From positions 2,480,001 to 2,544,000 of the forward strand of contig JAGMVK010000001.1 of the NCBI GenBank assembly GCA_020747065.1: a stretch of 64,000 nucleotides of DNA, read 5' to 3'. Origin of the DNA: Cadophora sp. MPI-SDFR-AT-0126. Its lineage: Eukaryota; Ascomycota; Leotiomycetes; Helotiales; Ploettnerulaceae. The notes under the pieces were generated by a model. It was not told where the DNA came from. It saw nothing but the letters and a program-made list of their open reading frames with translations, and searched no databases. Made by a program: the position numbers and the translations under genes. This document shows positions 54,605 through 64,000 of the stretch, in pieces; the stretch's first letter is position 1, and each line of letters begins with the position of its first letter.

Positions 54605-56065
54605 CTATTCGTCCAACATCCAATATCCACCAATCTCATCAAACATCTCCTCAAAGCCCTCCAGCACATCCTCAATCGGCTTAGGCTGCACATCGTACAG
54701 ATCAATACACATCCACACCGGCAGAGTCCCATTCCTCCTCTCCTCTGGCAGATAATCGCCCCCATCCCACCTCATCCCACACTTCTCCACCTCCCCGTGC
54801 CTCTCATCAACCGCACTCCTCTTATAAGCCTGGTACACACCACCCCTCTCTTCCCTCTGCCATCTGACAACCTCGTTGGGAATTTGCTTCAGCAGTCCGC
54901 CATGCACGAACGCTATCCTCCCATCAGGATGATGCTGCGCAAAGCTATGTCCGCAATAACTCCCCTCCGTCAAGGTCCCCACGCTCGTCAGCCATTTCGC
55001 CGGCCTGCCATATTGAGTTTTCAGAGCATGCCAACTGAACCGAAACATATCCTTATCACCAAGCAAAAACTTGTTATAGTAAGCTGCATTCTCGTTATTC
55101 AGCCAAGTAGCGAGTTGAAGATGGTAGAAGAAGCGCCGCTTGTCAACGAGGAGTTGTCCGGATTCTTGCTCGTACTCATCCATGCGGCAGATCGTGTTGG
55201 TGATAGACCAGATGGGGTTCTCCGGCCTGGTGCGAGCAATGTCGGGCCAAAAGATTGTGCCGTATGTTTTGTAGATGTCGGATTCGAAGAGGAGTTCTGG
55301 GTCAATTGCGGGGATATTATCTGAATCCAACAAAAGCACTTCCGCGAACCGAGAGTTCATAATAGCGACGGGTTTGAACTGGAAGTTCGCGAGGTAGTAA
55401 TTGAAGCCCGTTTGCACGATGTTGGTTTTAGAAGACAAGTCGTTGAAGTAGATGCCCGGGAATTGAGCGAGCATATCTTCTTGGGTGGAGGGGGGCACTT
55501 CGTCGCCGAAGAAGTGGATTTCGACTGGAAGAGAGGAGTTTAGTTTCTTGAGCGCCCGGAGGAGCACTTTGACGCGCTTCATGGTGCGCTCGTTCCCGGC
55601 TACAACGGCGATGCCGCGGCCGGAAAAGCGGTCGGAATATTGATTGTAGGGCATAAGGTCGTTATTGACGAAGGATTGCCATTCGGCGCGATGGCTTGCG
55701 AGTTCGCTGTCGTTGCGCTCACGTTGAACCCAGTCTGCGTCACCGCCGTACATGAAATTGACGCCTTGGTCGTCTTTCCAAGTGCATCCTGCTTTGGCTT
55801 CTGCTAACGATATACCAGGCAGTGAAGTGACTGCATTGAAATGCGAAAGATATGCATCGGCGTTGGGTAGAGTGTGTGCGTTTTCTATCAACGCAGAAAG
55901 CGAGATGGGGGTGGTGGTTGTTGTCGGCGTTAAAAGGTCCGATATAAAAGGGACTTTGACGTAGTCTTCAAAGTCATCGTGCAAAGAGAGGAATATGAAG
56001 TAAAAAATGACAGAAAGAAAGAAGGCAGCGGCTATTAACCTAGGCCGATGGAGGATACAAAACAT
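54605..56065 (-). CDS. GT71 (MNN1/MNN2 family) mannosyltransferase
   Basis: 486-residue single-exon type II Golgi protein. A signal anchor lies at residues about 10-27 (LIAAAFFLSVIFYFIFLSL). The catalytic domain has GRGIAVVAGNERTMKRVKVL, VEIHFFGDEVP, the DxD metal site in VLLLDSDNIPAIDPE, TIFWPDIARTRPENPIW, ESGQLLVDKRRF, LGDKDMFRFSWHAL and FVHGGLLKQIP. These match the Mannosyl_trans3 family that adds alpha-1,2 or alpha-1,3 mannose to glycans with GDP-mannose. The linkage made cannot be assigned. The start at 56065 places the anchor normally. Confidence 0.92.
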   Translation of the reverse strand: MFCILHRPRLIAAAFFLSVIFYFIFLSLHDDFEDYVKVPFISDLLTPTTTTTPISLSALIENAHTLPNADAYLSHFNAVTSLPGISLAEAKAGCTWKDDQGVNFMYGGDADWVQRERNDSELASHRAEWQSFVNNDLMPYNQYSDRFSGRGIAVVAGNERTMKRVKVLLRALKKLNSSLPVEIHFFGDEVPPSTQEDMLAQFPGIYFNDLSSKTNIVQTGFNYYLANFQFKPVAIMNSRFAEVLLLDSDNIPAIDPELLFESDIYKTYGTIFWPDIARTRPENPIWSITNTICRMDEYEQESGQLLVDKRRFFYHLQLATWLNNENAAYYNKFLLGDKDMFRFSWHALKTQYGRPAKWLTSVGTLTEGSYCGHSFAQHHPDGRIAFVHGGLLKQIPNEVVRWQREERGGVYQAYKRSAVDERHGEVEKCGMRWDGGDYLPEERRNGTLPVWMCIDLYDVQPKPIEDVLEGFEEMFDEIGGYWMLDE

Positions 56066-56444
56066 CGCCGATGCCGAACGCTTGAAGCTGACATCCGAGC
56101 CGATGGCAATTTGGAGGTGGGAAATAACAATTTGGCATTAGAGTTAGAGGAAATTCATAGATCGAAGAATGGGAGGAAGTCAGGAAATTACAAGACAGCC
56201 TTGACCTTCGGACGAAACATTAACCAAACGGCAGTTGAAACAAAACACCTCGGCTCCTTGTGATTTGCTTGCAGTCGCACCATGTTCCCCTGGCACGTGA
56301 CCTTGATGTGAGGGGATTGGTGGATCCATCTGAAGGTAAAGCAGTGCAATTGAAGATGGGCAATGGAGAAATTAATAATACGAATCGTTAGCCATAGAGC
56401 TCGTGGATTATACATCTCGACCTAAAGATCGTCAGCTTCATAAA
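56066..56444. other. mannosyltransferase promoter and ISC1 3' flank
   Basis: 379 bases between two genes on the same strand; no gene. Confidence 0.5.
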
Positions 56445-57982
56445 TTACCAGTCCTTGATTCCTTCTTCAGCCAACGCGTGAGGTTCCCCATTTGCCGCCG
56501 CCCTCACGTTGGAGATCTCCCATTCGAATTCTTTCAGTGCTCGAATCTCACTTCCCACAAAGAGACCTCCAATCAATCCATCAATGATTCCCGCACCAAG
56601 ACCCAGAGTGCTAAGAAGCATCAGGATAAATGCTACAAAGTTCCGAGGACTCCACCAAACTGCCACCAGGCAGCCGATACTGACTACCACCGAGCCAACG
56701 AAGTGGCCAAGTCGCAGGCGGCGCTGTCGCTTTTCTCGAGCGCGATACTTGTGGATCATAGCTAAGATCTCGTCGTAGGTGGATGTGGGCAGAAATGGTG
56801 ATGGCGTCTCCTTGAATTGGGCATGGTACTTCCGGAATTCGCTGTTGGATGGTGACTGGAGGTATGTGCCATTATTGACTGCTGTGTCATTCTCCTCAAT
56901 GGATGAGCTGTCTTTGTCGTCCTCAGACTTGGAATGCACCAAGGTCGCCTCAACAGAAAAGTGATCACTCAGTGAGCATTGCAGTTCGGGATGCCTTTGG
57001 ATCATGCCGACTTTTGCCGTCTTGACGCCCCATCCCCCTTGCTCTGGATTTGCGGGGTTGAATCCGGTGCTCGCAAATATATAGTCCAGCCTCTTCGCCT
57101 TAGGATCTATCCTATCACCGGGGACTTCGATCGGTGGCTTGTTGGGACCGAGAAGCTTCTGTTGACCCTTGTTCCACCTCCAGGTGTTCAGCACGCTATC
57201 ACAAGTGGCACCAATTTCCAGAGTATTGATATCCGCTGTAGGAATTGGTCTCCGCCGAGCCTTCTCCACGTCATCGATTGCAGCTCCTATTGAAGAATCT
57301 GGGTGCAAGACACGCCATACATCACGTACTGGAGAATGCGTGCTGATCAAGCGGTGTGCTAGAGACAGAGGTATCATGTTGAAGTCACCAAGACCAAGCA
57401 CTAAATGGCCCTTCTCAGCTGCACCACGCATCAACTTTGCGATTTCCCATGCTTGGGCGGTCCGGTGGCATATGTACGAGTCGCTGGGTTCTCGTTCGTA
57501 AGGTGCGTGAAGCTGGCCTGGTCAGTGTGATCTTCATTATAAAATGGGCCAGAACATACATGTGTTGTGAATACTTCCATTATGTCTTTCACCCCTGGTC
57601 CAAACCGTATTCTTGCACATGCAACACCCTTTCCGACATACCAATCCCCTCTAAAGAAAGCTGTAGGTCTGCCGTTGAGGGGATACCGAAACATCGAACT
57701 CTCTTCTATGGGCCATTTTGACAAGATGGCGAGGCCCCCGCCAAATATGCCACTGTGGTAGAACTTTCCGTATGGTAGAAGGTGCTTCGTCGAGTTTCGA
57801 ATGCTCTGATAATCCTCCTGGGTCCAGCATTCTTGAAGGCCGACAATGTGTGGTACAGGATCTGCAGTTGCAATGCGTTTCCCAATCTCTGTCAAACGCT
57901 CATTTCGGAACTTTGCCAGGTATTTCAACCCCCAACAGTTGAGGGTGATAATGTTGATCTCGCTTGGCTTTATTGACTCCAT
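56445..57982 (-). CDS. ISC1: inositol phosphosphingolipid phospholipase C (ISC1), neutral SMase family
   Basis: Hydrolyses complex sphingolipids to ceramide. About 496 residues. The Mg-dependent DNase-I-like phosphodiesterase domain has INIITLNCWGLKYL, HIVGLQECWTQEDY, YHSGIFGGGLAILSKWPI, the strand motif FTTHLHAPYE, LVLGLGDFNMIP and the active-site QCSLSDHFSVEAT. Two C-terminal membrane helices (VGSVVVSIGCLVAVWW and FVAFILMLLSTLGLGAGIID) anchor it, as in yeast Isc1. One 47-nt intron (57513-57559) splits THLHAPY; exons are 57560-57982 and 56445-57512. Endoplasmic reticulum and mitochondria in yeast. Confidence 0.95.
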
Positions 57983-58022
57983 GGTGGCCAGTTGTGCCTA
58001 GGTCCGCCTAACGTCTGGGAAA

Positions 58023-58070
58023 GGGATTCTGGATGGGAATTTGGACGGGAATCTGGACGGGATTCTGGGA
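58023..58070. repeat. 12-bp imperfect tandem repeat, four units
   Basis: Four units related to GGGATTCTGGAC run head to tail (58023, 58035, 58047, 58059) with one to three mismatches between units. They lie 40-90 bases upstream of the ISC1 ATG within the 420-bp divergent ISC1/SWD3 promoter (57983-58402), which otherwise holds no gene. Confidence 0.8.
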
Positions 58071-58402
58071 GTTCTAGAAGTAAAGACAACCAACGAAAAG
58101 GAGAACCTGGATGTATATCTAAGCTTATATTGCAGCCATTGTCGCATTGGGACGATCCATTCATGCAAAGAAAGTTCTTCGCGGCTTCTACGACGTGGGG
58201 AGTTTGAAGTGTTCGGACGTCTCAACCTCTCTCCTATTATTCCCCCACTAGGATGACGTCCAGCCTGGAGAGGATGCGTGAGACGCTAAATGTCTTGGCG
58301 CATGAAGCTCCACTGTGTGGCTAACAAATCGCGTCTCCCTCCCTTCCTTCAACCAGAACCGCGATTTGTCGCAAACACCACAACTTCTTGAGCGCCATCA
58401 GA

Positions 58403-59826
58403 ATGTCAGACTTCGACTCAGCAGCGAGTACGCCAGCACCAGTAGGAAGCCGTCCGATCAAGAGACGCCGCGTGTACGACGATAATGATGGGTACAGCTC
58501 CCCCGATGAGCTCGGTGACCACAATCCACATCGATCCTCAAGACTCAGTACTCGGCGGGACTCAGTCCCACGACGAAGAGCGCACTCATCGGATGGCAGT
58601 GTAGACGAATTGGATCATACGTATCGTTCACGAAATCGAAGCAGATCAAGTAGCGTTGATACCTCCCACTCCTCCATCGATCGACCCAAACCTTATCGAC
58701 CACTCAAGCTCAACTACAAGAATAAATTCATTCTGAAGGGGCATCGGAAGGGTGTCTCACAAGTTCGATTTTCTCCCGATGGACGATGGATTGCAAGTTG
58801 TTCCGCGGATGGTACGATCAAGGTATGGGACGCCGCGACTGGGAAGCACATGAGGACAATGGAGGGACATTTGGCAGGAGTGTCGACGATTGCTTGGAGC
58901 CCGGATTCGAACACGATAGCTTCTGGATCAGATGACAAGACAATTAGGTTATGGCATAGGGCGACCGGCAAGCCATTTCAAGTTCCTTTGGTTGGACACC
59001 ACAATTATGTTTACTCGTTGGCATTTTCACCTAAAGGCAATATGCTTGTCAGTGGCAGTTTTGACGAGGCAGTGAACCTTTGGGATCTACGGGCACGGAG
59101 GGTGATGAAGACTTTACCGGCACATTCAGATCCAGTAGGAGGGGTAGATTTCATTCGAGATGGCACGTTGGTCTGTAGTTGTTCAACAGACGGGCTCATG
59201 TAGGCCAACTCTATGCTGAGAAATCCGAGAAATAGCTAATTATCTGCAGTCGAGTCTGGGATACAGCGACTGGACAATGCCTTCGAACACTCGTCCACGA
59301 AGACAATCCTCAGGTTACCACCGCTCGCTTCAGCCCCAACGGCCGATACATACTTGCCTTCACTCTCGACTCCTGTGTACGACTTTGGGATTACGTGTCC
59401 GGCACTTGCAAGAAAACTTATCAAGGCCACGTGAATACAAAATACTCATTAGGTGGAGCATTCGGTGTGAGTGGTGATCAAGGATTCATTGTATCTGGCA
59501 GCGAAGACGGTAATTTGGTGTTCTGGGATGTAAAGACCAAGGACGTTATTCAGAAAGTCGGTGGGCATGAAGGCGTCGTGTGCTGGGTAGACACATCTCC
59601 ACAACCAAACGGACCCGTGGTCAGCGGAGGACTTGATGGGACCGTTCGGATCTGGGTAGACGTGAACGAAGACGAAGAGGAGATTGGCAGGGTAAATGGA
59701 CTAAAGTTGGAGCATGATGAGGAATTGGAAAGCGTTAAGATGGAAAATGGCGAAGGATTTAATGATACCCCAAGGCACGATCAGAGTGTCGATGGAAGGA
59801 GTTCGGAACGCATGGACGAAGATTAA
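58403..59826 (+). CDS. WD40 protein, COMPASS subunit SWD3/WDR5-like
   Basis: About 457 residues. The N-terminal 110 residues are Arg/Ser/Asp-rich and disordered with an NLS-like PIKRRRVYDD. A seven-bladed WD40 propeller follows with FILKGHRKGVSQVRFSPDGR, ASCSADGTIKVWDAATG, ASGSDDKTIRLW, VSGSFDEAVNLWDLRARR, CSCSTDGLIRVWDTATGQ, RLWDYVSGTCKKTYQGH and VSGSEDGNLVFWDVKTKD, then an eighth incomplete repeat and an acidic tail. One intron (59200-59249) splits the LIRVWD segment. The DGLIRVWDTATGQCL and CKKTYQGH signatures are those of the WDR5/Swd3 subunit of Set1/COMPASS histone H3K4 methyltransferase. The ATG is at 58403; the upstream frame start at 58388 is TTG. Confidence 0.9.
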
Positions 59827-60788
59827 AGACACGAATCAAAGAACTTTCAAGAGAAATATCTCTTTGCTCGATTTTAACGATACCCTAATTCGACATACTG
59901 CTCCGCGATGTCAGAAAACTGCAAAATCAACTGACAGGTTCCATTGTGACACGGAGGAGAGGCATTCCAAGAATAGGAGATCGTGGAGAATGTGCTCGGC
60001 CAATAGTTACGGAGATTGTCTCTTGGCTGCTTTCTTCTGTACCAGTTCTTGCATGTCATTCGACCATGGTTGCCGTCTGGTGTAAATCCTTGTATCTCCT
60101 TTTGGTGTCCAGCTCTGTAGCCACTGTTCGGTGCTTTATCAAAGACCGAATTGCTAGTCTCAAGAGTGGCGCAAGCTTGCTTCGCGGTCGTCACTTCATT
60201 TCGGCCGCTGCTGCTGAATCAACCGCCTCTTCAAGGCCGATATCCCGCAAGTTGATGGGTCTTCGTCGTACACCGTGGCGTTTCACTGGTGTAGTGGCAG
60301 TGAACGCGATTGTTCACTAATCCTACCGGCGGCCAATTTCGCAAGCAACACCGGAAAATAATCACAATGCGAAAGGATGTGTGTTATGTCACTGTGCTTA
60401 ATCCGAGCACCTTCTCGCCTTGATTACTATTTATTTTTGTATCGGTTAAAAATTCGCTGTGACAACCGCTGCTTGTTGATGACTACCCTTGCAAGACAAG
60501 GAGGCTACATCAATCTTTTACCTGGTCCTCACACAGCAATTCTTAGCTTTGTCATTGAGAGGCTACGAAAACTGTGTTACTTTGCTGCAAATATTGCTGT
60601 TTTGCTTTGAAATCTGTCTTCAGAGTTGGCCCTCCGTCTGCATTTGAAATCAAGTCTCGAAGCCACTGAGTATAAGTATCATGACTTGACTTGAATTCAT
60701 TTCTATGCTCAGTCCACTTCGAAGTCTTCAGTCAACTCTACACATTCAAAGTCCAATTTCTTTGCATCAAATTTGAATATCTATCGAT
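59827..60788. other. intergenic region, about 960 bases
   Basis: No supportable gene between the WD40 gene and the SDR; promoter of the SDR with T-rich leader near 60700-60780. Confidence 0.5.
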
Positions 60789-61714
60789 ATGGCAACCACA
60801 ACCAATGTCCTGATCACTGGTCCTAATCGAGGTAAACACAACCTTAGCTTCTCAGATACAGCCTAATCTAACATACATCAACACAGGAATCGGCAATGGT
60901 CTCCTGAAAGCCTACCTCTCCCGCCCAAATCACACAGTCATAGCCGGTGTACGCAATCCTTCCGCCAGCCAACACCTCCAAGACATTCCCAAAGCCACCA
61001 ACACAAGCCTCATCATCGTCAAAGTCGACAACGAAGACGACTCCACCGCCGCCGCCGCAATTTCTACCCTCCAAACAACTCACAATATCACTTTCCTCGA
61101 CCTGGTCATTGCCAACGCCGGCATCGCCGACCACTTTGGTCCAGTGGCCGGCACGCCCCCTGCGCAGATGGCCCGCCATTACCAAGTCAACGTCATAGCA
61201 GCTCTCGTCCTCTTCGAAGCCGTTCTTCCCCTCCTAAACGCTGCTCTCGCCCCAGCGAAATTTGTTCAGATTTCCTCGGCTGTAGGAAGCATGACAATTA
61301 TGCCAATGATAAAGTTTCATTGCACGCCCTACGGCGCCTCCAAAGCCGCGTCGACATATCTTGTTCGCAAGATACATTTTGAGCATCCGGGACTGATTGC
61401 GTTTCCTGTCCACCCTGGATGGTACGTACTGTGCAAGCCACTCTCCCTCTTTCCAAGTCTTGGGAATCAGGCTTCTGCCGATGCAAGTCTTGTTCTTGTC
61501 ATACAACATACTGATAGGCGATCGCTGACTTCCTATTGCGTGTAGGGTGCAGACGGAGATGGGAAATGCTGGGGCAGAGGCGGCAGGTGTACATCAGGCG
61601 GATATTACGCTCGAGGAGAGTGTGACTGGGTTGTTGAGTGTTATTGATAAGGCGACTAGGGAGGAGACGTCGGGGAAGTTGATGAATTATGATGGGAGTG
61701 TGCTTCCTTGGTAG
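60789..61714 (+). CDS. short-chain dehydrogenase/reductase, norsolorinic-acid-ketoreductase-like
   Basis: Classical NAD(P)-dependent SDR of about 248 residues. The cofactor motif is LITGPNRGIGNGLL, split by a 55-nt intron (60832-60886) inside the glycine-rich loop. LVIANAGIAD supplies the NAG motif, QISSAVGSM the catalytic Ser, and YGASKAASTYLVRKI the Tyr-x3-Lys. A second, longer intron (61422-61545, 124 nt) splits HPGWVQTEMG. Exons: 60789-60831, 60887-61421 and 61546-61714. Similar to the ketoreductase of aflatoxin biosynthesis and many generic fungal SDRs; no backbone enzyme is nearby, so the substrate is open. Cytosolic. Confidence 0.9.
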
Positions 61715-62118
61715 GTGGCTTGACGAATTGCTTTATGGCTGAGAAGCGGACGTTCTGTGAGGTGAGGTGTGTGCTACTTTTGCGTACAGTACAATAAAGT
61801 GGTCTGGGATATCCCAAGTCATATCCTCCTCATGTTTCAGGGGCAATGCATTGTATTTATTCTCTTGCTTTGTGGCTCGATGACAAGCACCTCCGTCGAC
61901 CTCAGCGACTCTCACGTCATTGTTGAGTGGCTTCTCCGTCTCTTTGGTTTGGGCCCTGCAACAAACAGCACACCGAAGCTTGTCGCTTGTCGTTAGCGCT
62001 AACGCTACAGTTGCGACGGTGCCTTCGCCTTGAACTTCGGTCAAACGCACCTCCTGCTATATATTTCCAACTTCGCACAAATCGATGATGACCTGACAAC
62101 AAAATTGTTTCTTATCTT

Positions 62119-62691
62119 ATGTTAGGCAAAATGGCGTTCTATCACCAAATCATGCTCTCGCTGCGACATCACGCTATACAGATCATGGACTGCGTACGAG
62201 GCTGTATCAACTCCAATTTCTTGGAGCTAGTACCTACTATTGGAAAGCTAGTCTTGAGGAGTTTTGTCATTCAGACAGCGCTGGTGTTCGCAATAGTTAT
62301 CACCTTCCTAGTCATTGCAGTATTCCGCCTTAAGTCAGTTAGAAAGCCTCACGTTACTAGCAAAAGCATACAGCAGCTCTGGAGTTTCCTACCGCGATAC
62401 GTTCAAAGTTTCCATAGGTACTTCTGGGTCTTGGGATCATGCTTCTTCACGCTAGGCATTCTCATTCGACTGCTTGCATTCACCGCGTTTGCAATTTCAG
62501 TGCCTATGGATTTCGCGGCATGCAGTATCCTGACTCTCCTCGCATTTATCGTCTCACTCCGGTTGGCCTACAACACATCATTAGATGTAAATGTAACACA
62601 ACATGCTACAACTCAAACGATAGAGAGCGCTGCTCCTGGGCCAAAAGTAGGCCTCCTCCTAACTCCAGTAACATTCGAGTCTAAATGCTGA
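62119..62691 (+). CDS. hypothetical multi-pass membrane protein
   Basis: 190-residue open frame that I do not recognise. It shows three hydrophobic segments of TM length (FVIQTALVFAIVITFLVIAV; WVLGSCFFTLGILIRLLAF; ILTLLAFIVSLRLAY), the second extended toward residue 130 by further hydrophobic residues. There is a basic loop after the first (RLKSVRKPHVTSK). The ATG at 62119 is the first in frame. Frame length in an AT-balanced region and clear hydrophobic periodicity support coding, but no family signature is visible. A possible downstream exon with a CxxC motif lies at 62710-62810 and could belong to this gene, although the phases I tried do not join. Confidence 0.45.
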   Translation: MLGKMAFYHQIMLSLRHHAIQIMDCVRGCINSNFLELVPTIGKLVLRSFVIQTALVFAIVITFLVIAVFRLKSVRKPHVTSKSIQQLWSFLPRYVQSFHRYFWVLGSCFFTLGILIRLLAFTAFAISVPMDFAACSILTLLAFIVSLRLAYNTSLDVNVTQHATTQTIESAAPGPKVGLLLTPVTFESKC

Positions 62692-63250
62692 CGGAATTGA
62701 CCTTCCTAGTCTACCCTTTCGCGGAAATTACGACATCGATCATAACTGCTTATGGTGTGGAAAGGATAGTGGCTTGACCGCTGAGTTGCCGTTTGGCGGG
62801 AAGACTTGTGAGTACATTTTTATCTCTGGCTGCTTCTGTGCTTTGGTGAAGAAGGAAATTGACTGACTTGTGTAGTGAGGGGTATGACTGCGTTCAACAG
62901 GTTGCAACACCACGCAGACTGTTGAATCAGCCCTACTGCCACTCAATCCTCCGGACTTAATTTAACTTATTCCAGGCTCAGACTTCATGTCGAAATCTAT
63001 CACTGTTCCTTGTTAAGCGAGTCGGACAAGCAGACGGCAGACGTCAGATTCACTAGAAGAAGAGCGAATAGCGAAACCTGTGGACATTATTGAGCATGTC
63101 CAGACATGAAAGCCTGATTATTCCAAGCATTGCGAGCTGTGAATCAGCATCCTGGACGCGGTGAAAAGCATCTTCGTGGCAAGTGAGGAACTGAAATACG
63201 GACACATAACATCCGTAAGCGAGAATATGTATACATCTATTGACACTACA
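62692..63250 (+). other. intergenic, with an exon-like segment
   Basis: A branch and acceptor-like CTGACGG...CCTAG precede a plus-strand frame reading YDIDHNCLWCGKDSGL and ending at a GTGAGT donor near 62809. After an acceptor near 62875 a frame reads FNRLQHHADC before a stop. CxxC...HHADC looks like a zinc-binding site. I cannot place it in a complete gene, so it is noted, not called. The rest is non-coding. Confidence 0.3.
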
Positions 63251-64000
63251 CTAGCGCCTTGCAATCTCCCTCCCGTCCCACTTGTTCAACACCCAATAAA
63301 TCATAATCATACATTTCCTTCTCCAGCTCTGCGTCCACTGCAGATTTCCTCCTCTCCAAGCCAGCCAAGCACTTTTACCCGTCCACTTCCCGCCTCCCTC
63401 AACGATACCATCCTTGCGTCCGATGTACGCCACAAGCGCTTTCTGCTCATATTGGAATTCCTTACCTTGAAAGTGCGTTTGGTGCTTTCCATCCATTGCA
63501 CTTTGAGAAACAAGACGTTCCGCGAGCCATTTGGCTTTCTGTACTGCCACCTCGGCAGTAGCGGGCAACTCGTTGCCTTCGATGCCTGCAGCATCACCCA
63601 ACGCCCAAACACCTTCCAGTATCCCCTCATCCTCATTTTTGACTCTTAGCCACTCATCTGTAAGCACCTTCCCTCCATCATCTTTCTTCACCCCTTCCAT
63701 CTCCCTCACAAGCCTACAAGTCTTGTTCCCCGCCGCCCAAACCGCGACTCCAAAGCCAACTTCCCCATCCTCCTTAACCTTCATGATCCCCTCCTCAAAC
63801 CCCTCAATATGTCTCCCCATACAAATGTTGACATCCCTCCTCCTGAACTTCTCCATCGCATACTCACTCAGCTTCTCCCCAAACATGCCTAACATCCTAT
63901 CCGCAACATCATACACGCTGACCTTCACCAACTTGCTACATTCCGGATAAATTGCTAATAAATGGCCGTGGATGAGCTCGTCGAGCTCAGCAGCAAGTTC
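63251..64000 (-). CDS. alternative NADH dehydrogenase NDE/NDI-type, 3' part
   Basis: C-terminal part (about 250 residues) of a type-II rotenone-insensitive NADH:ubiquinone oxidoreductase of the inner mitochondrial membrane. Still open at base 64000, so the start lies outside. Visible features: the edge of the NADH domain (VSVYDVADRMLGMFGEKLSE), VAVWAAGNKTCRLV, EGVWALGDAA (second FAD contact), ELPATAEVAVQKAKWLAERL (quinone-site helix), a LVAYIGRKDG segment and the amphipathic C-terminal tail ending NKWDGREIARR. The order and tail match the NDH-2 family (yeast Nde1/Ndi1). Internal or external face cannot be told without the N-terminus. No intron is needed in this portion. Confidence 0.88.
   Translation of the reverse strand, partial: ELAAELDELIHGHLLAIYPECSKLVKVSVYDVADRMLGMFGEKLSEYAMEKFRRRDVNICMGRHIEGFEEGIMKVKEDGEVGFGVAVWAAGNKTCRLVREMEGVKKDDGGKVLTDEWLRVKNEDEGILEGVWALGDAAGIEGNELPATAEVAVQKAKWLAERLVSQSAMDGKHQTHFQGKEFQYEQKALVAYIGRKDGIVEGGGKWTGKSAWLAWRGGNLQWTQSWRRKCMIMIYWVLNKWDGREIARR

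Overview
The window reads as chromosomal DNA of a filamentous ascomycete, probably a helotialean or other leotiomycete (inference from protein style, not from a search). Genes are 1-7 kb, most carry short 44-90 nt GT-AG introns with CTAAC/CTGAC-like branch sites, spacers are a few hundred bases, a dispersed 5S rRNA gene is present, and the housekeeping set is typically fungal (UBR1, CUL3, ISC1, SWD3, PYM, ZIM17, QCR9, THI4 with a TPP riboswitch). I rebuilt exon structures by eye by matching splice sites and reading frames to family motifs. Intron positions given are therefore predictions.

Left accessory region (1-14.0 kb): seven genes look like a co-regulated catabolic or detoxification cluster without a visible PKS/NRPS/terpene backbone enzyme. 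They are a Zn2Cys6 regulator (running off the left edge), an alpha/beta hydrolase, an NAD(P) aldehyde dehydrogenase, an ABM-type small oxygenase-like protein, a salicylate-hydroxylase-like FAD monooxygenase, a cytochrome P450 and an acyl-CoA dehydrogenase. Their intergenic regions share dense TTCCG/CGGAA motifs, several as perfect inverted repeats, which I propose as the binding site of the cluster regulator.

Middle (14-24 kb): a DUF5672-like membrane glycosyltransferase candidate, a gene-poor stretch, one 5S rRNA gene at 17879-17997, an ankyrin-repeat protein, a stand-alone medium-chain (enoyl-)reductase, and a proline-rich protein next to a hypothetical protein that may be one gene.

Right housekeeping region (25-64 kb): APN1 endonuclease IV; THI4 with a TPP riboswitch whose aptamer carries two upstream ATGs in a uORF overlapping the THI4 start; a secreted carboxylesterase; UBR1 E3 ligase; QCR9; PYM; a nucleoside hydrolase with an 8-nt microexon; CUL3; ZIM17; a SNF2 ATPase; a GT71 mannosyltransferase; ISC1 phospholipase C; SWD3-like WD40 protein; an SDR; a small membrane protein; and the 3' end of an alternative NADH dehydrogenase running off the right edge. 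All genes I could follow appear intact. I found no transposon, CRISPR array or tRNA gene.
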